Source of the DNA: Odontocerum albicorne
Taxonomy: Eukaryota > Arthropoda > Insecta > Trichoptera > Odontoceridae
Reading direction: 5' to 3'
Length of the DNA stretch: 64,000 nt
NCBI GenBank assembly: GCA_949825065.1
Contig: OX463846.1
Span: 12,272,177-12,336,176, forward strand
The notes under the pieces were generated by a model. That model saw nothing but the letters and a program-made list of their open reading frames with translations, ran no database searches and had not been told where the DNA came from. This document shows positions 1 to 10,492 of the stretch, piece after piece. The translations under genes and the position numbers were made by a program. Position 1 is the first letter of the stretch. Every line of letters begins with the position of its first letter.

Positions 1-602
1 TGCAATTTGTAAAAAGCCAATTGCAAAGAACTTGTGTGCCTGGAGGGAGGGGGGTGGGAGCACAAGAGACATCATTCTTCCAGAATCGCTCAAAATAATC
101 CGTTTCCGTAAACGTTGGTCTGGCATGTCCAGGCCGACTAATGTATGTCCAAGCAATATGGAGAAACGGAGGTTCTATTCCAAGTGAACATCTTATATTA
201 GTGTTTCTTATAAGATGTTCACTTGGAGTAGAACATCAGTTCATCAACCTCCTCTCTGTCACTTATCTAAGGTTCATCCAGCAGGCAGCTTCTCTTTCTG
301 TAAACATCCGTATTTGATAGACGTTTGTTAAGAAAGAAATAAAATTTAATCATTTTAACAATAAACGATATAGTACATCACCAACCTGACTGCATAAATT
401 CCTTTTTGACAGGTCTTTAAAATTAGTCAACAATATAATCCAATTTATCAGATATCTATTATAATCATTATTTAATTATGGTAAGCTCTTACATAAGTCT
501 CAAATTGGACACTTAAAAATATAACAAATTCTCACACAGCTTACAAAGAATATTTTTACTACATGGCACTGTTCCATTGGGACATGTTATCTTTATAGAC
601 AA
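1..602. other. Intergenic DNA, no gene seen
   Basis: Apart from the hairpin at 172-234 I see nothing recognisable. The only open frames are short and AT-driven. The first 350 bases are less AT-rich than most of the window but show no convincing coding frame. Confidence 0.5.
172..234. repeat. Inverted repeat, 26-bp arms
   Basis: Arms 172-197 and 209-234 are reverse complements over 26 bases with one mismatch, separated by an 11-base loop. The core of the left arm reads ccaagtgaacatcttata. There is no adjacent terminator or known element end; it may be a remnant of a foldback element. Confidence 0.85.
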
Positions 603-735
603 CTTCTGTGGTCTAGTAGTTATTTCAGTCTTGTTTTCACTTAAGATCTCTAACATTTTTTTGGTTGGTGGGAAGAGATTGCCACGTGAAAATAAACCTA
701 GAAGGCCTGTATACGACGAAAGTATGTACATAACA
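603..735 (+). mobile_element. SINE-A copy, head degraded
   Basis: The copy carries the family body ttttcacttaagatctc and the tail block ggaagagattgccac, then a diverged version of the tail that other copies share with LINE-A. The tRNA-like head is poorly preserved. It is non-coding. Confidence 0.65.
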
Positions 736-819
736 CATAACATAGTACAATACAATATTTATTTGATTTACATGATAATAACAACAGCTCTTAAGAAAAT
801 GTTTCAATAAAATGTTGAT

Positions 820-1215
820 TACGCAATTTCCCTATAAGGGCAGACAGAGAGGACAAAGCACCAAACTTTCCTATCCCAACATGCATCATACACCTTATCC
901 ACATTTGTACATCTTCAGATACAGCTCCTTTTCTTTCATGCATCTTACCTATCCTATCAGAATTTAATTCACTTAGTTCAACGATACTTATCTCCCCAAC
1001 TCCCTCTTATGTTTGAATTATAAATTTGTTTAATAAGTCTTTCTATACCCATCCGTTCAATATGATCAAACCACCTCTGTGCTTTATTTCACCCTACTTT
1101 ATACATCAGTTTTTTAGCTCACATCCATCCTTTAATTATGTTTCTTATTCGGCCTTACATATTGACTCACGACATATTCTTCTCAGTGTACGTATTTTCA
1201 TTAGACCGACATGTT
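820..1215 (-). pseudogene. LINE-B reverse transcriptase C-terminal relic
   Basis: Read on the minus strand, this matches the other LINE-B relics in the window (6310-6800, 52030-52600): the region around the WFGHV-type motif and the 3' end of the ORF. The landmarks on the plus strand are ttctcagtgtacgtattttc and atgatcaaaccacc. It has many stops and frameshifts and no usable ORF. Confidence 0.55.
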
Positions 1216-1989
1216 TGTAAATAAAACGTTTTTTCACTAAGATTTCTTCACAACGAAGATTGGAATTCTCTGAACCCCTCGCCCTCTCAGGTAGTTACAA
1301 GCAGTGTTACAAGTTTGACTCCGTCCATTTAATAATTCCAGCAAACTCAGCGTCCAGTGTAACAGCGCGCTCGTCCTTTTTCACAGAACGAGCGCAGGCT
1401 GGCTATCTGTAAAATAGAAAAGTGCCAGCATTCAAAACAAAATGTGTTTTTCCCTCTTGAATTCTGTTTTGTTCAACTCTTGAAACTGTTTCGTGAAAGC
1501 GGATTGAAATAGCAAAAAACTTGAAAAAGGATGTTAATTCAATAGTATGTTATATTCATAATGTCCATATTCAAATTATAGAACAATTTTTTTTTAAATT
1601 CAAATTATTGTTCTTTTTTTTCATTCAACGAATGACAGTTGTTTTACCATACAATGACAGTTTAATAAAACGTCACTGTACATTAACAAATTGATAAACT
1701 TTGTTCAATGTACCGGACAATTGTTTACGCCACTGTGAATTATGATTGTTTTCCGTGCCATATTCACGAACTGTGCTATTATGAGCACCCATTAGCACAC
1801 AGAATGACTTTGTTTCATGAATTCTCCAGTATTGATCATCATATCTCAATTGAGTTTAATATGTATCGATTGTAAAATAAAATGATAAAAAATATCCAAG
1901 CGTTTTAATTTATTTCACTCCTTTCTTCAAAGAATTTGAGTTTCGATTCGACTTCAATTATGAAATTTGTTTTTTTTCTTTATAAGATT
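1216..1989. other. Intergenic DNA, no gene seen
   Basis: There is a less AT-rich patch near 1330-1440 and an otherwise AT-rich remainder. Nothing recognisable. Confidence 0.45.
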
Positions 1990-2311
1990 TATTTTCAACC
2001 TACGAAAGTACGATCATATAACCTCATACCAGAATGCATTGAACTGGTTGAATGTTAGAAATAGATGCCAAATTCACATACTGTCTTATCTCGCTGAAAA
2101 TTTTCAGCGTCTTTCCAATCATGGATTAGCGCTACGCTCAAACAGAGATTGTCTATTGGCCTTTCCAGTTCACCGCTCCTCTTTTTTTACGACGTCCTTT
2201 ACTGTCCATGCAGTGAGACTTTGGAATCAGTTACAAACCAATATAAGACTCGCTCCGTCCTTTGCATGCTTTAAGAAGCGACTGAAAAAACTCTTAATTT
2301 TTAGTCAGTGA
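1990..2311 (+). pseudogene. LINE-A reverse transcriptase, C-terminal fragment
   Basis: About 105 residues remain of a non-LTR retrotransposon ORF2 C-terminus. Recognisable pieces in order are KYDHIT, LNWLNVRNR, ALRSNRDCLLAFPVHRSS, TVHAVRLWNQL and FKKRLKKLL before the stop, in the order usual for CR1/L2-type elements. The reverse-transcriptase catalytic block (YADD type) and the endonuclease are absent, so the fragment is inactive. The open frame has no ATG at its start, as expected for a truncated insertion. The copy at 14856-15040 is nearly identical over the shared part, which points to fairly recent activity of the family. Confidence 0.85.
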
Positions 2312-2613
2312 AATAACGTGTTCCATTCCTGATTTTTTTTCCTTTCCTCTCCACCATCCCTTCCTTTCCTTTTGATTGATGATATCTCACTTTATATGAA
2401 AAAGAATGTTCGGGTGATTGTCCGTCTTTGTGGGGTTCGTGGGTATATGCTCACGTATGTGTTTATGGATTTCGTGGGGATGGATAGTCATTTGAATGAT
2501 TTATGCGACCACGTAATTTGCTTCTTTTACTTTTGTCTGGTTGGTTGGAACGTTAGATAAGCACGCTAGATTGTATTTGCAATAAAAGTGTTAAATAAAT
2601 AAATAAATAAATC
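1990..2613 (+). mobile_element. LINE-A copy, 5'-truncated, 3' end complete
   Basis: The copy contains the last part of a CR1/L2-like reverse transcriptase ORF (to 2311), then a 3' UTR of about 290 bases ending in a run of TAAA units (2597-2613). The 3' UTR is repeated at 15041-15315 and, on the minus strand, at 32097-32365 and 32943-33271. Just before the tail is ggttggttggaa, the start of the block shared with SINE-A, although this copy has diverged over the middle of that block. 5' truncation is typical of LINE retrotransposition. Confidence 0.85.
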
Positions 2614-2639
2614 TTTCCTTGATATCTTAAGGAAGCACT

Positions 2640-2990
2640 TGAGGGCAATTTTTTTAGGAAGTCTGATCAAAATGTATGATTATATGGTATGTGCTACAAA
2701 CAAATACTGCACTCCACCTTATGCCGAATGAGTTACATCACACATCGGAAGATCTACATGTTTTCTTTGTAGTTCGTTTTCCGTCGGTAAGTTTTCTGCG
2801 AGTTTCTTGCCAAATATGTTTGTTCGAACATATGCAGATGCGGGGTAATATGTTACATCATCTAATGTTTTCTTTCCTTACGCTTGAGTACCGTATATTT
2901 ACTTTGAAATATTTTAATATATCAATAACAGTGGATTCGAATTCTAAGAAAGAGCATCCTTGAGGAAAGTCTGTTCCTTGAATTATCATT
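2640..2990 (+). repeat. R4 repeat copy (ATT-tailed family)
   Basis: This resembles 15366-15760 and 53330-54000. Shared landmarks are agttttctgcg, a Pol III B-box-like ggattcgaattc and the terminal block beginning ccttgaggaaagtctg, followed by an ATT-rich tail. It encodes no protein. It is probably a SINE or the end of a LINE; the parent element is not identified. Confidence 0.6.
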
Positions 2991-3427
2991 TTATTATCAT
3001 AACGAACACTTAGAAAATCAAATTAAATTCTCACACTTTTTTGCGTAATTAGAACTCTCTATAGCAAGAGTTGACAAACTGTTGACCACGAGGCTCTTTA
3101 TTGGTAAAAAAAATTGGTAAAAGCCAACTACTTGAAGCTAACACAACGATGTTTTCAGATATAAAAAGACCGCCAAGTAAAACAGTCCGTTGACCATTAG
3201 GTATTTTAAGCTCAGGAATCAGGTATCAAATCATTGAAGCTAACTATTGAGCCACAAAGCATTATGAGGTCAAAGTAAAATTTAGAAATGTATCAAATTG
3301 GTTGTTTATAATTTCCAACACCAAAAATTGTGTATTTTTTTATTAAAATCTCTATTTATTTCAACTACGTCTTAAAAAAAACATCTGGTGTTGGTATTCA
3401 GAAATTGACTGCTGTATAGTCAAAAGT
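2991..3427. other. Intergenic DNA, no gene seen
   Basis: AT-rich sequence without recognisable element or coding frame. Confidence 0.45.
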
Positions 3428-3620
3428 ATTGTATTACACTTCATTGTATGTAATATAATCTAGTGTGTACTCTCATGTAGTTATCTCTCCCAGCCAACCA
3501 AAAAGATGTAAAAGGGATCGTTAGTCAAAAGACTGAAAGCCTTTGTAAAATAAATTGAGTTCCACCGAAAAGTAAACCCGCAACCCCCGGGTCGGAAGAC
3601 AAGACACGGATGTCATCAAA
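3428..3620 (-). mobile_element. SINE-A copy
   Basis: On the minus strand the order is a tRNA-like head with the gggggttgcgggttt B-box region, a diverged body, then tttttggttggctgggaga and a tail ending in tacaatgaagtgtaat. The tail is the part shared with LINE-A in better-preserved copies. Confidence 0.7.
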
Positions 3621-3685
3621 TTGTTGAACCCGTTACATGTCAATTATACCTATCAAGGATTAATTTAAATTGAAAAAAGACAATC

Positions 3686-3755
3686 TATATGCCCTAATTG
3701 GTAAGACGTATATTTTCTAACTCGGACGTTGCGGATTCAATTCCTGCTTGTACAA
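3686..3755 (+). mobile_element. SINE head only (tRNA-like)
   Basis: The A-box-like segment is taattggtaagacgt, and a B-box-like gcggattcaattcc follows about 35 bases later, the spacing seen in tRNA-derived SINEs. The rest of the element is missing or unrecognisable. It does not fold as an obvious functional tRNA. Confidence 0.55.
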
Positions 3756-3988
3756 ATTTAAAAAAATAATGTGCCTCTTTAATTTCACTCCAGGCAACAC
3801 CTTTATGATTGATTGGAAAAAATGCCAAATTGCAATGAATCCACTAAGCTATATTGTATGTAATAAAAGAAGAGTTTTCTTAATCTTGAAATTATACAAA
3901 TACGAGGGTTGCTACTTAAGTTTTGAGACAGACAAGTGAAAACAAATATTTATCATCGAAAATGGCTTTACTGTTTTTCAAAATACTC

Positions 3989-4439
3989 TCAATGAAGATC
4001 AATACACTTTTGCATGCGTTTGAACCAATTTTCGAAGCTCTTTTTCCACTCCGAATGAGATAACTTCAAGTCATGCGTTTTGAACGCATCAACCGCTTCT
4101 TCAGGCGTCGAAAAACGTTGACCTCGCAATTTATTTTTGATGTTCGCTAATAAAAAGAAGTCATTGGGTGCCAAATCAGGGCTGTACAGCGGATGACCCA
4201 TCAATTCGATGTTTTGAGTGCTCAAAAAGTCACTTATTTGAGCCGATGTGTGAGAGCTCGCATTGTCGTGGTGGAGAATGACCACGATTGAATTCGGAAA
4301 ACCAGCGAAACACAGTGGTCCGGGATGGTGCTTTATCACCAAAAGTCGAAGTGAGTTGATCAGTACACTGTTGTTGAGTTAGTCCACGTCGAAAATCATA
4401 AAAAATCATCGCACGAAAATGTTCACGATTTAATTCCAT
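3989..4439 (-). pseudogene. Mariner transposase remnant (DD34D type)
   Basis: Mariner transposase cuts and pastes its element in the nucleus. The start codon at 4439 opens the N-terminal helix-turn-helix domain (MELNREHFRAMIFYDFRRGL, then PSRTTVFRWF). After about 50 residues the sequence jumps, with a frame change, to the end of the catalytic domain: HHDNASSH, then YSPDLAPNDFF, with exactly 34 residues between the two aspartates. The first catalytic aspartate and roughly the middle half of the protein are deleted. A TGA after KCIDLH cuts off the last residues (EYFEKQ). Inactive. Confidence 0.9.
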
Positions 4440-4511
4440 TTTTGGCCAAGATGAATTTTTCAACTCACTGTAAACACAAAAATAGCACTCGCCGCTATAA
4501 TCAGATGTGAC

Positions 4512-5443
4512 GAAGACACAAAGGAAGCCAATATAAGACAAGGGGTAAGGCAGGGATGCTCTCTGTCACCTGTTCTTTTTAACGCCTATATACAGAGCGC
4601 GATTGACGACTTGAGAGAGAGAATGAGTCACAGAGAAGGTGTAAAGATACACGGGCAAAAGGTGGACATGATAAGGTTCGCTGACGATATTGCTATGGTT
4701 GCTGAAAGTGAAGAGGAACTACAAGAGGCCTTAACAACTATGGAAAGCATTCTTCAAGATAACTACAGTATGAAGATAAATAAAGACAAAACAAAGCTGC
4801 TGACTGTAGGCCGAGCGCAGCACCAGATGAGAATAGTGATGTCGGGTAAACCACTAAAGAACACCAAGGAGTTTGTCTACCTCGGGAGCAAAATAACATG
4901 GGACGGTCGGTCCAAGAGCGAGGTCGACAGCCGTATACATCAGGCTAGACTCGCATTTAATAAAAGGTCGAAAATAATAGAATCAAATAATATAGACCTA
5001 AAACTGAGAATACTCCTCATCAAGACCTATGTATGGAGTATCTTGATGTACGGCTGCGAGACATGGTGCCTATCCGAAAGAGATAGACGAAGACTAGAGG
5101 CTTTTGAGATGTGGTCCTATAGAAGACTATTAGGATTTTCTTGGAGAGACCGCATCACAAATGAAGAGGTTCTCCAACGAATCGAAGGAGGAAGGCACCT
5201 GCTCAGGATCCTGTCTGAAAGGCGTGCAAGATGGATCGGTCATATAATACGACAAAGGGCCTCTTGCATGCCATAATGGAGGGTATGACCGAGGGGACAA
5301 ACTCTAGGGGACGCCCACGCCGAGAGTACCTGGAGGACCTGTTGGTGGACGTGCGCTGCTCAACATATACAGACTTAAAAAGAGCCGCACAGGACAGGGG
5401 GGAATGGAGGAGAAGAGTTCAAATTGCTGCAAACCAGTCTTAG
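4512..5443 (+). pseudogene. LINE reverse transcriptase fragment nested in mariner 1
   Basis: About 310 codons of a non-LTR retrotransposon reverse transcriptase, starting inside the palm domain. In order: IRQGVRQGCSLSPVLFN, the catalytic block RFADDIAMV, thumb-region YLGSKITWDGRS, then LMYGCETW, EAFEMWSYRRLLGF and RARWIGHII. One frameshift near 5250 moves the frame; the second part (EGTNSRGRPRREYLEDL to ANQS) ends at a TAG. The N-terminal endonuclease and first palm motifs are missing through 5' truncation. The style is RTE-like, but I cannot fix the clade. Its exact 5' junction with the mariner is uncertain by some tens of bases, and I see no clear target duplication. Confidence 0.88.
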
Positions 5444-5647
5444 GACTGCAACCACGGAAGGAAGCACTCGTATGACAAAACTTTCTGAACACGTATACCA
5501 TTAAAAACGTCAAACTTTACGATGCTGATGTCAGATTTGACTTATCTAGACTGGTGTTGCCATATCTCAAAACTTAAGTAGCAACTCTCGTATACATATG
5601 TTAAGGTAATGGAAAAGAGAATAAATTTAAGAGAAAAGCTATCAAAC

Positions 5648-5795
5648 GGTCTGGGCTCATCTCATAATATATTCCCAATCAAGATAAACCCCCACCAATA
5701 GGAGGGCGAGCCCGGATGCGAGGACCTCAGATATTTTTCAGCCTCCACCTTTCTACCCCATAGCCGTGATTTAATATAATACTTTGCAACTTGAT
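5648..5795 (+). repeat. R5 dispersed repeat copy
   Basis: This is related to 45180-45325 on the opposite strand. Both carry tgggctcatctcataa, then a pyrimidine-rich stretch, and a shared end resembling tttaatataatac. There is no coding content; the element class is unknown. Confidence 0.5.
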
Positions 5796-6309
5796 ATGAA
5801 GGTTTATTTTTTTATTTTATCTCTATTTTCTCACAGCCTAGAGAAAAACCCCACCCTGCTACCCCATATTCCCATTGCCTTTCTTCAGTCCTGAGGCATT
5901 TTGCATTGAAAATCTCGCCCGGTGATTTCCTTTGAAATGGGAAATTTACACGTCTCAGTGCGACTGGATATTAAGTTTCAATCAGAATAGTATTTGTTAT
6001 CATAAAGCCACCCACTTGAAAACTCCTCAGACATTTGGAGTCAATTATATCATTGTCGGCAATCCTATTGTTTCTTGAATACGTCCATAGCAGATGTTAA
6101 GCTTGGGGGAATCAATTCTTCAAATATAATACTGGGTACCTTAGAAAATTTGTAATTATCTGACAATTAATAAATATTATGATGAATACATTTTAACAGA
6201 TTTATTATTCTTGGTTGCAAATATATTTATGGTATATGGAACTGTCACAGCTTAAAATAATACAATAACATTTGACTTCGAATGATTCATACACCTACTT
6301 TTAAAATAG
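5796..6309. other. Intergenic DNA, no gene seen
   Basis: Nothing recognisable. Confidence 0.45.
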
Positions 6310-6800
6310 ATAAATACTATAACGTCATCTCTCTTTCACGGTAAGCAGAGAGGATAGATCACCAGAATTTACTATCTTAACACACATCCTTCACCTCTTC
6401 CACATTCTTATACAACTTCAGCGATTTTTCTGACGTTTTACATTACCTTCAAAATACAATTCACTTGATCCAACCATTATTTCCTGGTCCTCCTCTACCG
6501 CGCCTTTCACAACATTTGCACTATATATTTGTTTTGTTAGTCTCTCTTCATTTATTCGTTCTTCATGCCCAAACCTCAAAGTACTCTTCATCGTCTTACT
6601 AAACACATCAACCTTAAGTACATATTCATCCCTGTCATACAGTGTCACCCCACGTATTCTTCTCAGTGCACACATTCTACAGCATTTATTCGGTTCTCTT
6701 CAGTATTTTCCCACATGTTTGTTACTAAAATATTATTGTGGACTATTATCTTAGTAGATTTTGATACTGTCCGGTTCGAGTATATATATTTAGTGCTCCA
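6310..6800 (-). pseudogene. LINE-B reverse transcriptase C-terminal relic
   Basis: The minus strand reads MCALRRIRGV, then LRFGHEERINEERLTKQIYS and ANVV, a signature tail of a common insect LINE family. The following part, on the lower-coordinate side, is frameshifted but alignable to the other LINE-B copies down to about 6310. The reverse-transcriptase core is missing. Inactive relic. Confidence 0.75.
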
Positions 6801-7369
6801 TTGGCGGTTTTCTATCGCTACACACCGTTCGATATCCTTTTAACTTTTCCATCATCTACCAGAAAATACGATCCAAATAAAGAAATTCATCAACTTGCTT
6901 CAATGTTTCATTACTCACCCACATATAGCAAAAAGAGAGTTACCTACTTTCATATTTTCTTAAGGTTACATTACTTGATAAAGTTCGAGGAGTCAAGTGA
7001 GACTGTTGTGTAGTGAGAAGTTGGGACTAAACTCGGCAAGACGTGATAATGATGGTCATGAAAATTAAAAAGATTTGAACAACAGTTCGCAAACAATGGT
7101 ATACATACAACTGGTGGCATGCAAACCCCAGTCTAGTGGTAGAATAACAAACGTCAACATTCTGAAGTTTTATAAAACTTCAACATAATTTACAAAATGT
7201 TACGGTAGGCTTGCATCAACTATATTTATCGAGGTAACTTAGGGTTTCCCAATGGAAATAATAAAATTAATTACGTTTTGTAAGGGCCTATATGAAATTT
7301 CTTTATGTTTCATAAGTAAATTATGTAAGTAATGTATATTTAACGTATAGGAGGTATTATTTCCTATAT
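6801..7369. other. Intergenic DNA, no gene seen
   Basis: AT-rich; no recognisable element. Confidence 0.45.
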
Positions 7370-7860
7370 TTATTTATTTATTATTTATTTATTTTACACG
7401 TGACAAGAAATATACATAATTCGCGAAAAAACAACAGGTTATTTAATGTGGACATACAATTTTAATCGATCTGGGTTTGTTGCCTTTCATTTGTCGTGTC
7501 TCCAGTAAACTAGGCTGTTGCCTGTATCTTACTGACGATATTTAGCATGAAAAAATAAATCGATTCTTCTTTCCGATTTTCGATTACACAAACACAAAAC
7601 CCCGTTGTACATTCTCATCAACCTGACAAACGGTGACACTCAATTACAACTGGAAACATCATGCGAAATCAAACTCCACACACTTCATCACTCCAGATAG
7701 ACCAAAACGTTCATCCCACAATATATCGCACACAATCATTAAAATAAAAACAAAAATACAAACATAAAACACCAAAAACAAACCACGCTCAAGAACTCCC
7801 ACAAACCTTTTCCACACGTCATTCATCTTCCAAGCCCAAGTACTCAAACTCCTATATTAT
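7370..7860 (-). mobile_element. R1 repeat copy (probable LINE 3' end)
   Basis: The same family lies at 44350-44850 and, truncated, at 26464-26621. The plus strand begins with TTTA-type units (7370-7393), so on the minus strand the element ends in an A-rich tandem tail, as LINEs do. Both long copies keep a short frame containing FGLSGVM near 7690, perhaps the C-terminus of an element protein, but I do not recognise its domain. Confidence 0.65.
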
Positions 7861-8109
7861 ATATTCTTTAATTGTTGTTTTATACATAAGTTTTCTGAAC
7901 TCAACTGCTAAGATATATTACTAACATAATGAGTAAGGAGGGTAAATACAATTACCTATGAATAAATTAAATTATGAACATTTGTTTTAAAAAGGGCATG
8001 GAACGAAGAAGAGGCCGAGAACTGGTAATGTGCCACTATTTGTAACTGTCATTAAATGATACAATTCAAAACAAATTTAAAGCCCCCTGATTTAAACCAA
8101 TTAATCAAT

Positions 8110-8340
8110 AAAGATTTATCAATGTTCTAATGATAGGTGGACCAAAAAAATGTGTAGGCTGTAAGGGGACAAGGACATGGAAAAGGTGAGTGAAATAACT
8201 CCTAGCAAGATGATCGAGTGACATGAAATAAGTGGCCGAGAGCAATTGGAAGCAATTTGCTTATAGGATATGAATGAATGGAGGAAGAGAGGGGAGACCT
8301 ATATCCAACAATGGAGTTATCTGGGGTGAAAATGATAATA
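8110..8340 (+). pseudogene. LINE ORF2 C-terminus relic
   Basis: Scattered motifs such as EWRKRGETYIQQWS at the very end of the frame resemble the usual C-terminus of one insect LINE type (a tryptophan-rich end followed by a stop and a GAT-rich tail). It contains several stops. It runs directly into the hairpin at 8331-8386. Confidence 0.5.
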
Positions 8341-8386
8341 ATGAATCGATGAAATCTATTGATTTCATCGATTCATTATTATCATT
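8331..8386. repeat. Perfect inverted repeat, 26-bp arms
   Basis: Arms 8331-8356 and 8361-8386 are exact reverse complements over 26 bases around a 4-base loop (tatt). The left arm begins aatgataataatgaatcgat. It sits exactly at the 3' end of a LINE relic, so the left arm may be the LINE tail and the right arm a templated inverted copy. Confidence 0.95.
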
Positions 8387-8702
8387 AATAACTCATAAAT
8401 AATAGAAAGATTAAGCCCCTCCAATAACCCCAGAGCACCTGGAGTAGGGGTATTAGCACTGTTCCGAGAGGGGAGAAGTAAAGTCGCTTCAACGCCGCAT
8501 TCTGTAACATTCAGACTTTGAGGGAAAGGTCAACTCACTTAAATAGCATTTTTTCAGCTTGAATGCTGTCCCTTTACCTTGTTGTATTTTTTGCGGCTTT
8601 CCTGATCCATCCGCAAGTTATATATTATGTGCTGCAATGAAAATCAGGTTAATAATGTTCTAAGGGATCTCTTTTAGTCATATATCGGTCGGTTACTAAG
8701 TA
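8387..8702. other. Intergenic DNA, no gene seen
   Basis: Nothing recognisable. Confidence 0.45.
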
Positions 8703-9649
8703 CGAGGCATATCCAGAAAATAAGTGTACTGAATTTTTGTAGGTTACAATTTTTTTTATTTAAACAAAAAAATTACGTGGTTACCGTAGTACATATGTAA
8801 GCTATTTTTCGACATAGTCACCATTCCTCTCAATGCAGGTGGTGAAGCGGGGTATCAACTTTTTGATGCCTTCTTCGAAGTAGTTTCCCGCCAACCCCTC
8901 CGTCCACTTCTCCACCTCCTCCTTTACCTCCTCGTCGGTTGAAAACCTTTTTCTACCCATGTGCAGCTTCAGGGAGGTAAAGAGATAGTAATCTGAAGGT
9001 GCTAGGTCAGGGGAATGCGCAGGATGGTTCAGGACATCCCATTTAAACGAGGCGAGCAGTTCCTTCGTGGCGTTAGCCGTGTGTGGTCTGGTATTGTCGT
9101 GCAGCAGGCAGACTCCCTTTGTCAGCATGCCTCTCCTCTTGTTCTGAATCACCCTCCGCAATTTTTTTAGGGTCTCACAGTATCTTGCAGAGTTGATGGT
9201 CTCCCGTTGAGGCATATATTCAATTAAAATTATGCCTTGACAGTCCCAAAACATGGATGCCATGATTTTCTTGGCTGAAATTGTGGTTTTGAACTTTTTG
9301 GCGGAGGGTGAAGAGGTGTGACGCCACTGTTGAGACTGCCTTTTGGTTTCAGGCGTGTAGTGTGCAACCCAAGTTTCATCTCCAGTAACGATGGAGCGGA
9401 GAAATTCATCTCCATGGAGTTTGCAGCGCCTCAAAAACTCTTGCCCGGCATTATTTATTTCGCACATGGCGGGAGATTGGTTTGATATTTTTCCCGAAAC
9501 GTGTTGTCGCGTCGACACTTCTCAACGTACTGACCTCGAACCGGTCTCGTTGGAAGGGTCAGACTACACGAAAGTGTAGCCAACATGTCGAAAATAAAAT
9601 CCATCCGGTCGTGAGAGCCTCAGTACACTTACTTTCTGGATACGCCTAG
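8703..9649 (-). mobile_element. Mariner element 2, internally deleted
   Basis: Terminal inverted repeats of about 30 bases (left cgaggcatatccagaaaata; right, as reverse complement, ctaggcgtatccagaaagta) are flanked by TA at 8701-8702 and 9650-9651. The 947-base length is about 350 short of a full mariner, and the missing part is the transposase N-terminus. Confidence 0.93.
8802..9518 (-). pseudogene. Mariner transposase, N-terminally deleted (DD34D)
   Basis: About 215 residues of transposase catalytic domain remain in one uninterrupted frame, from QEFLRRC to the C-terminal GDYVEK and stop. All three catalytic aspartates are present: IVTGDETWV, LLHDNTRPHT and SPDLAPSDYY, with 34 residues between the second and third. 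The N-terminal helix-turn-helix DNA-binding domain is lost. The open frame upstream begins at a GTG, not an ATG, and joins 5' UTR-like sequence, where a short ATG frame at about 9585 stops early. It could not bind the element ends without its DNA-binding domain. Confidence 0.93.
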
Positions 9650-9734
9650 TATAACGGTATGATATATAAAACAATTTAATAATTATAACACTAATTAATG
9701 TTATAAATTCATTATAAAAGACCAATATTTCAAA

Positions 9735-10260
9735 AATAAATAAAAACAATTCCATTCAAACCAAATAAAAAGGCGCACACATAATAATTATACAAGCGCA
9801 CAAGTCAAAATACTTTTGAAATACAAAAAATATAATATACACAGTTATTAATACGATACGGGATCGTCTAAGATGGGCAGCCCGCACCACACTACATCGA
9901 GCGTCACTCTTAGCATTCGTGCAAAAAGAAAATCACAGTTGCGTACAAACAAAATTATAATAGAATCAATATATTCATAGTTAAAGTGCAATCAAAAGTC
10001 AATTTTGAACACAACATCACATAATGGTAAAATATAAAAATAAATCAGAAGTACGAGATGAAGAAAAAAAACAAGAGGAAGGAAAAAAGTTTGATCCTAT
10101 GATCAAATGATACATCCAGCATCAACCTTTATAAACATCATAGTAGATTAGAGGAGAGTTTTGCTGCATTATTTTATTTTAGAAAGCACATGCTATTGCA
10201 CTGGACTGCTTGAACTTCAGACTTAAGCCGCTTTATTAGTAATTTACTACGCGACGAGTT
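9735..10260 (-). mobile_element. R2 repeat copy (probable LINE 3' UTR)
   Basis: The block from about 9840 to 9920 (ttattaatacgatacggga, then cccgcaccacac) recurs at 25340-25410. On the minus strand the sequence ends in an A/T-rich run near 9735, consistent with a LINE 3' UTR read leftward. Non-coding. Confidence 0.5.
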
Positions 10261-10267
10261 ATTTTCT

Positions 10268-10492
10268 TCACCCAGTGATGACAGAGAAGTCCCTTTGGGG
10301 AATTTTATCTTTTCCACTAAGTGACATCGATCGTGTAATAAATACAGATGATTTCGAGACTTCTAGTGTTGATCGTACTTGATGTGGGTTTATTTTGACC
10401 CCCTTAACAGCATAGGGGGTGGTTAAACCATAGAGCGATCTAATATTGTCGATCAATTTTTTTAAACTTGCTAAAGAAAGGGATTGAAACAA
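10268..10492 (-). other. Short unrecognised ORF
   Basis: The 74-codon frame contains SLASLKKLIDNIRSLYGL and ends just inside the R2 repeat. It may be the tail of the ORF belonging to the LINE whose 3' UTR follows, but I recognise no domain. Confidence 0.3.

Larger units (their letters stand above)
3903..5590 (-). mobile_element. Mariner element 1, internally deleted, with nested LINE
   Basis: Terminal inverted repeats of about 26 bases (cgagggttgctacttaag at the left; the right end gives cgagagttgctacttaag as reverse complement) are flanked by TA at 3901-3902 and 5591-5592, the usual mariner target duplication. The transposase remnant lies at 3989-4439 on the minus strand. A LINE reverse-transcriptase fragment in opposite orientation occupies about 4512-5443, between the mariner 5' UTR and its 5' terminal repeat. 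Without the LINE, the mariner remnant would be about 750 bases, against about 1.3 kb for a complete element. Confidence 0.9.
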
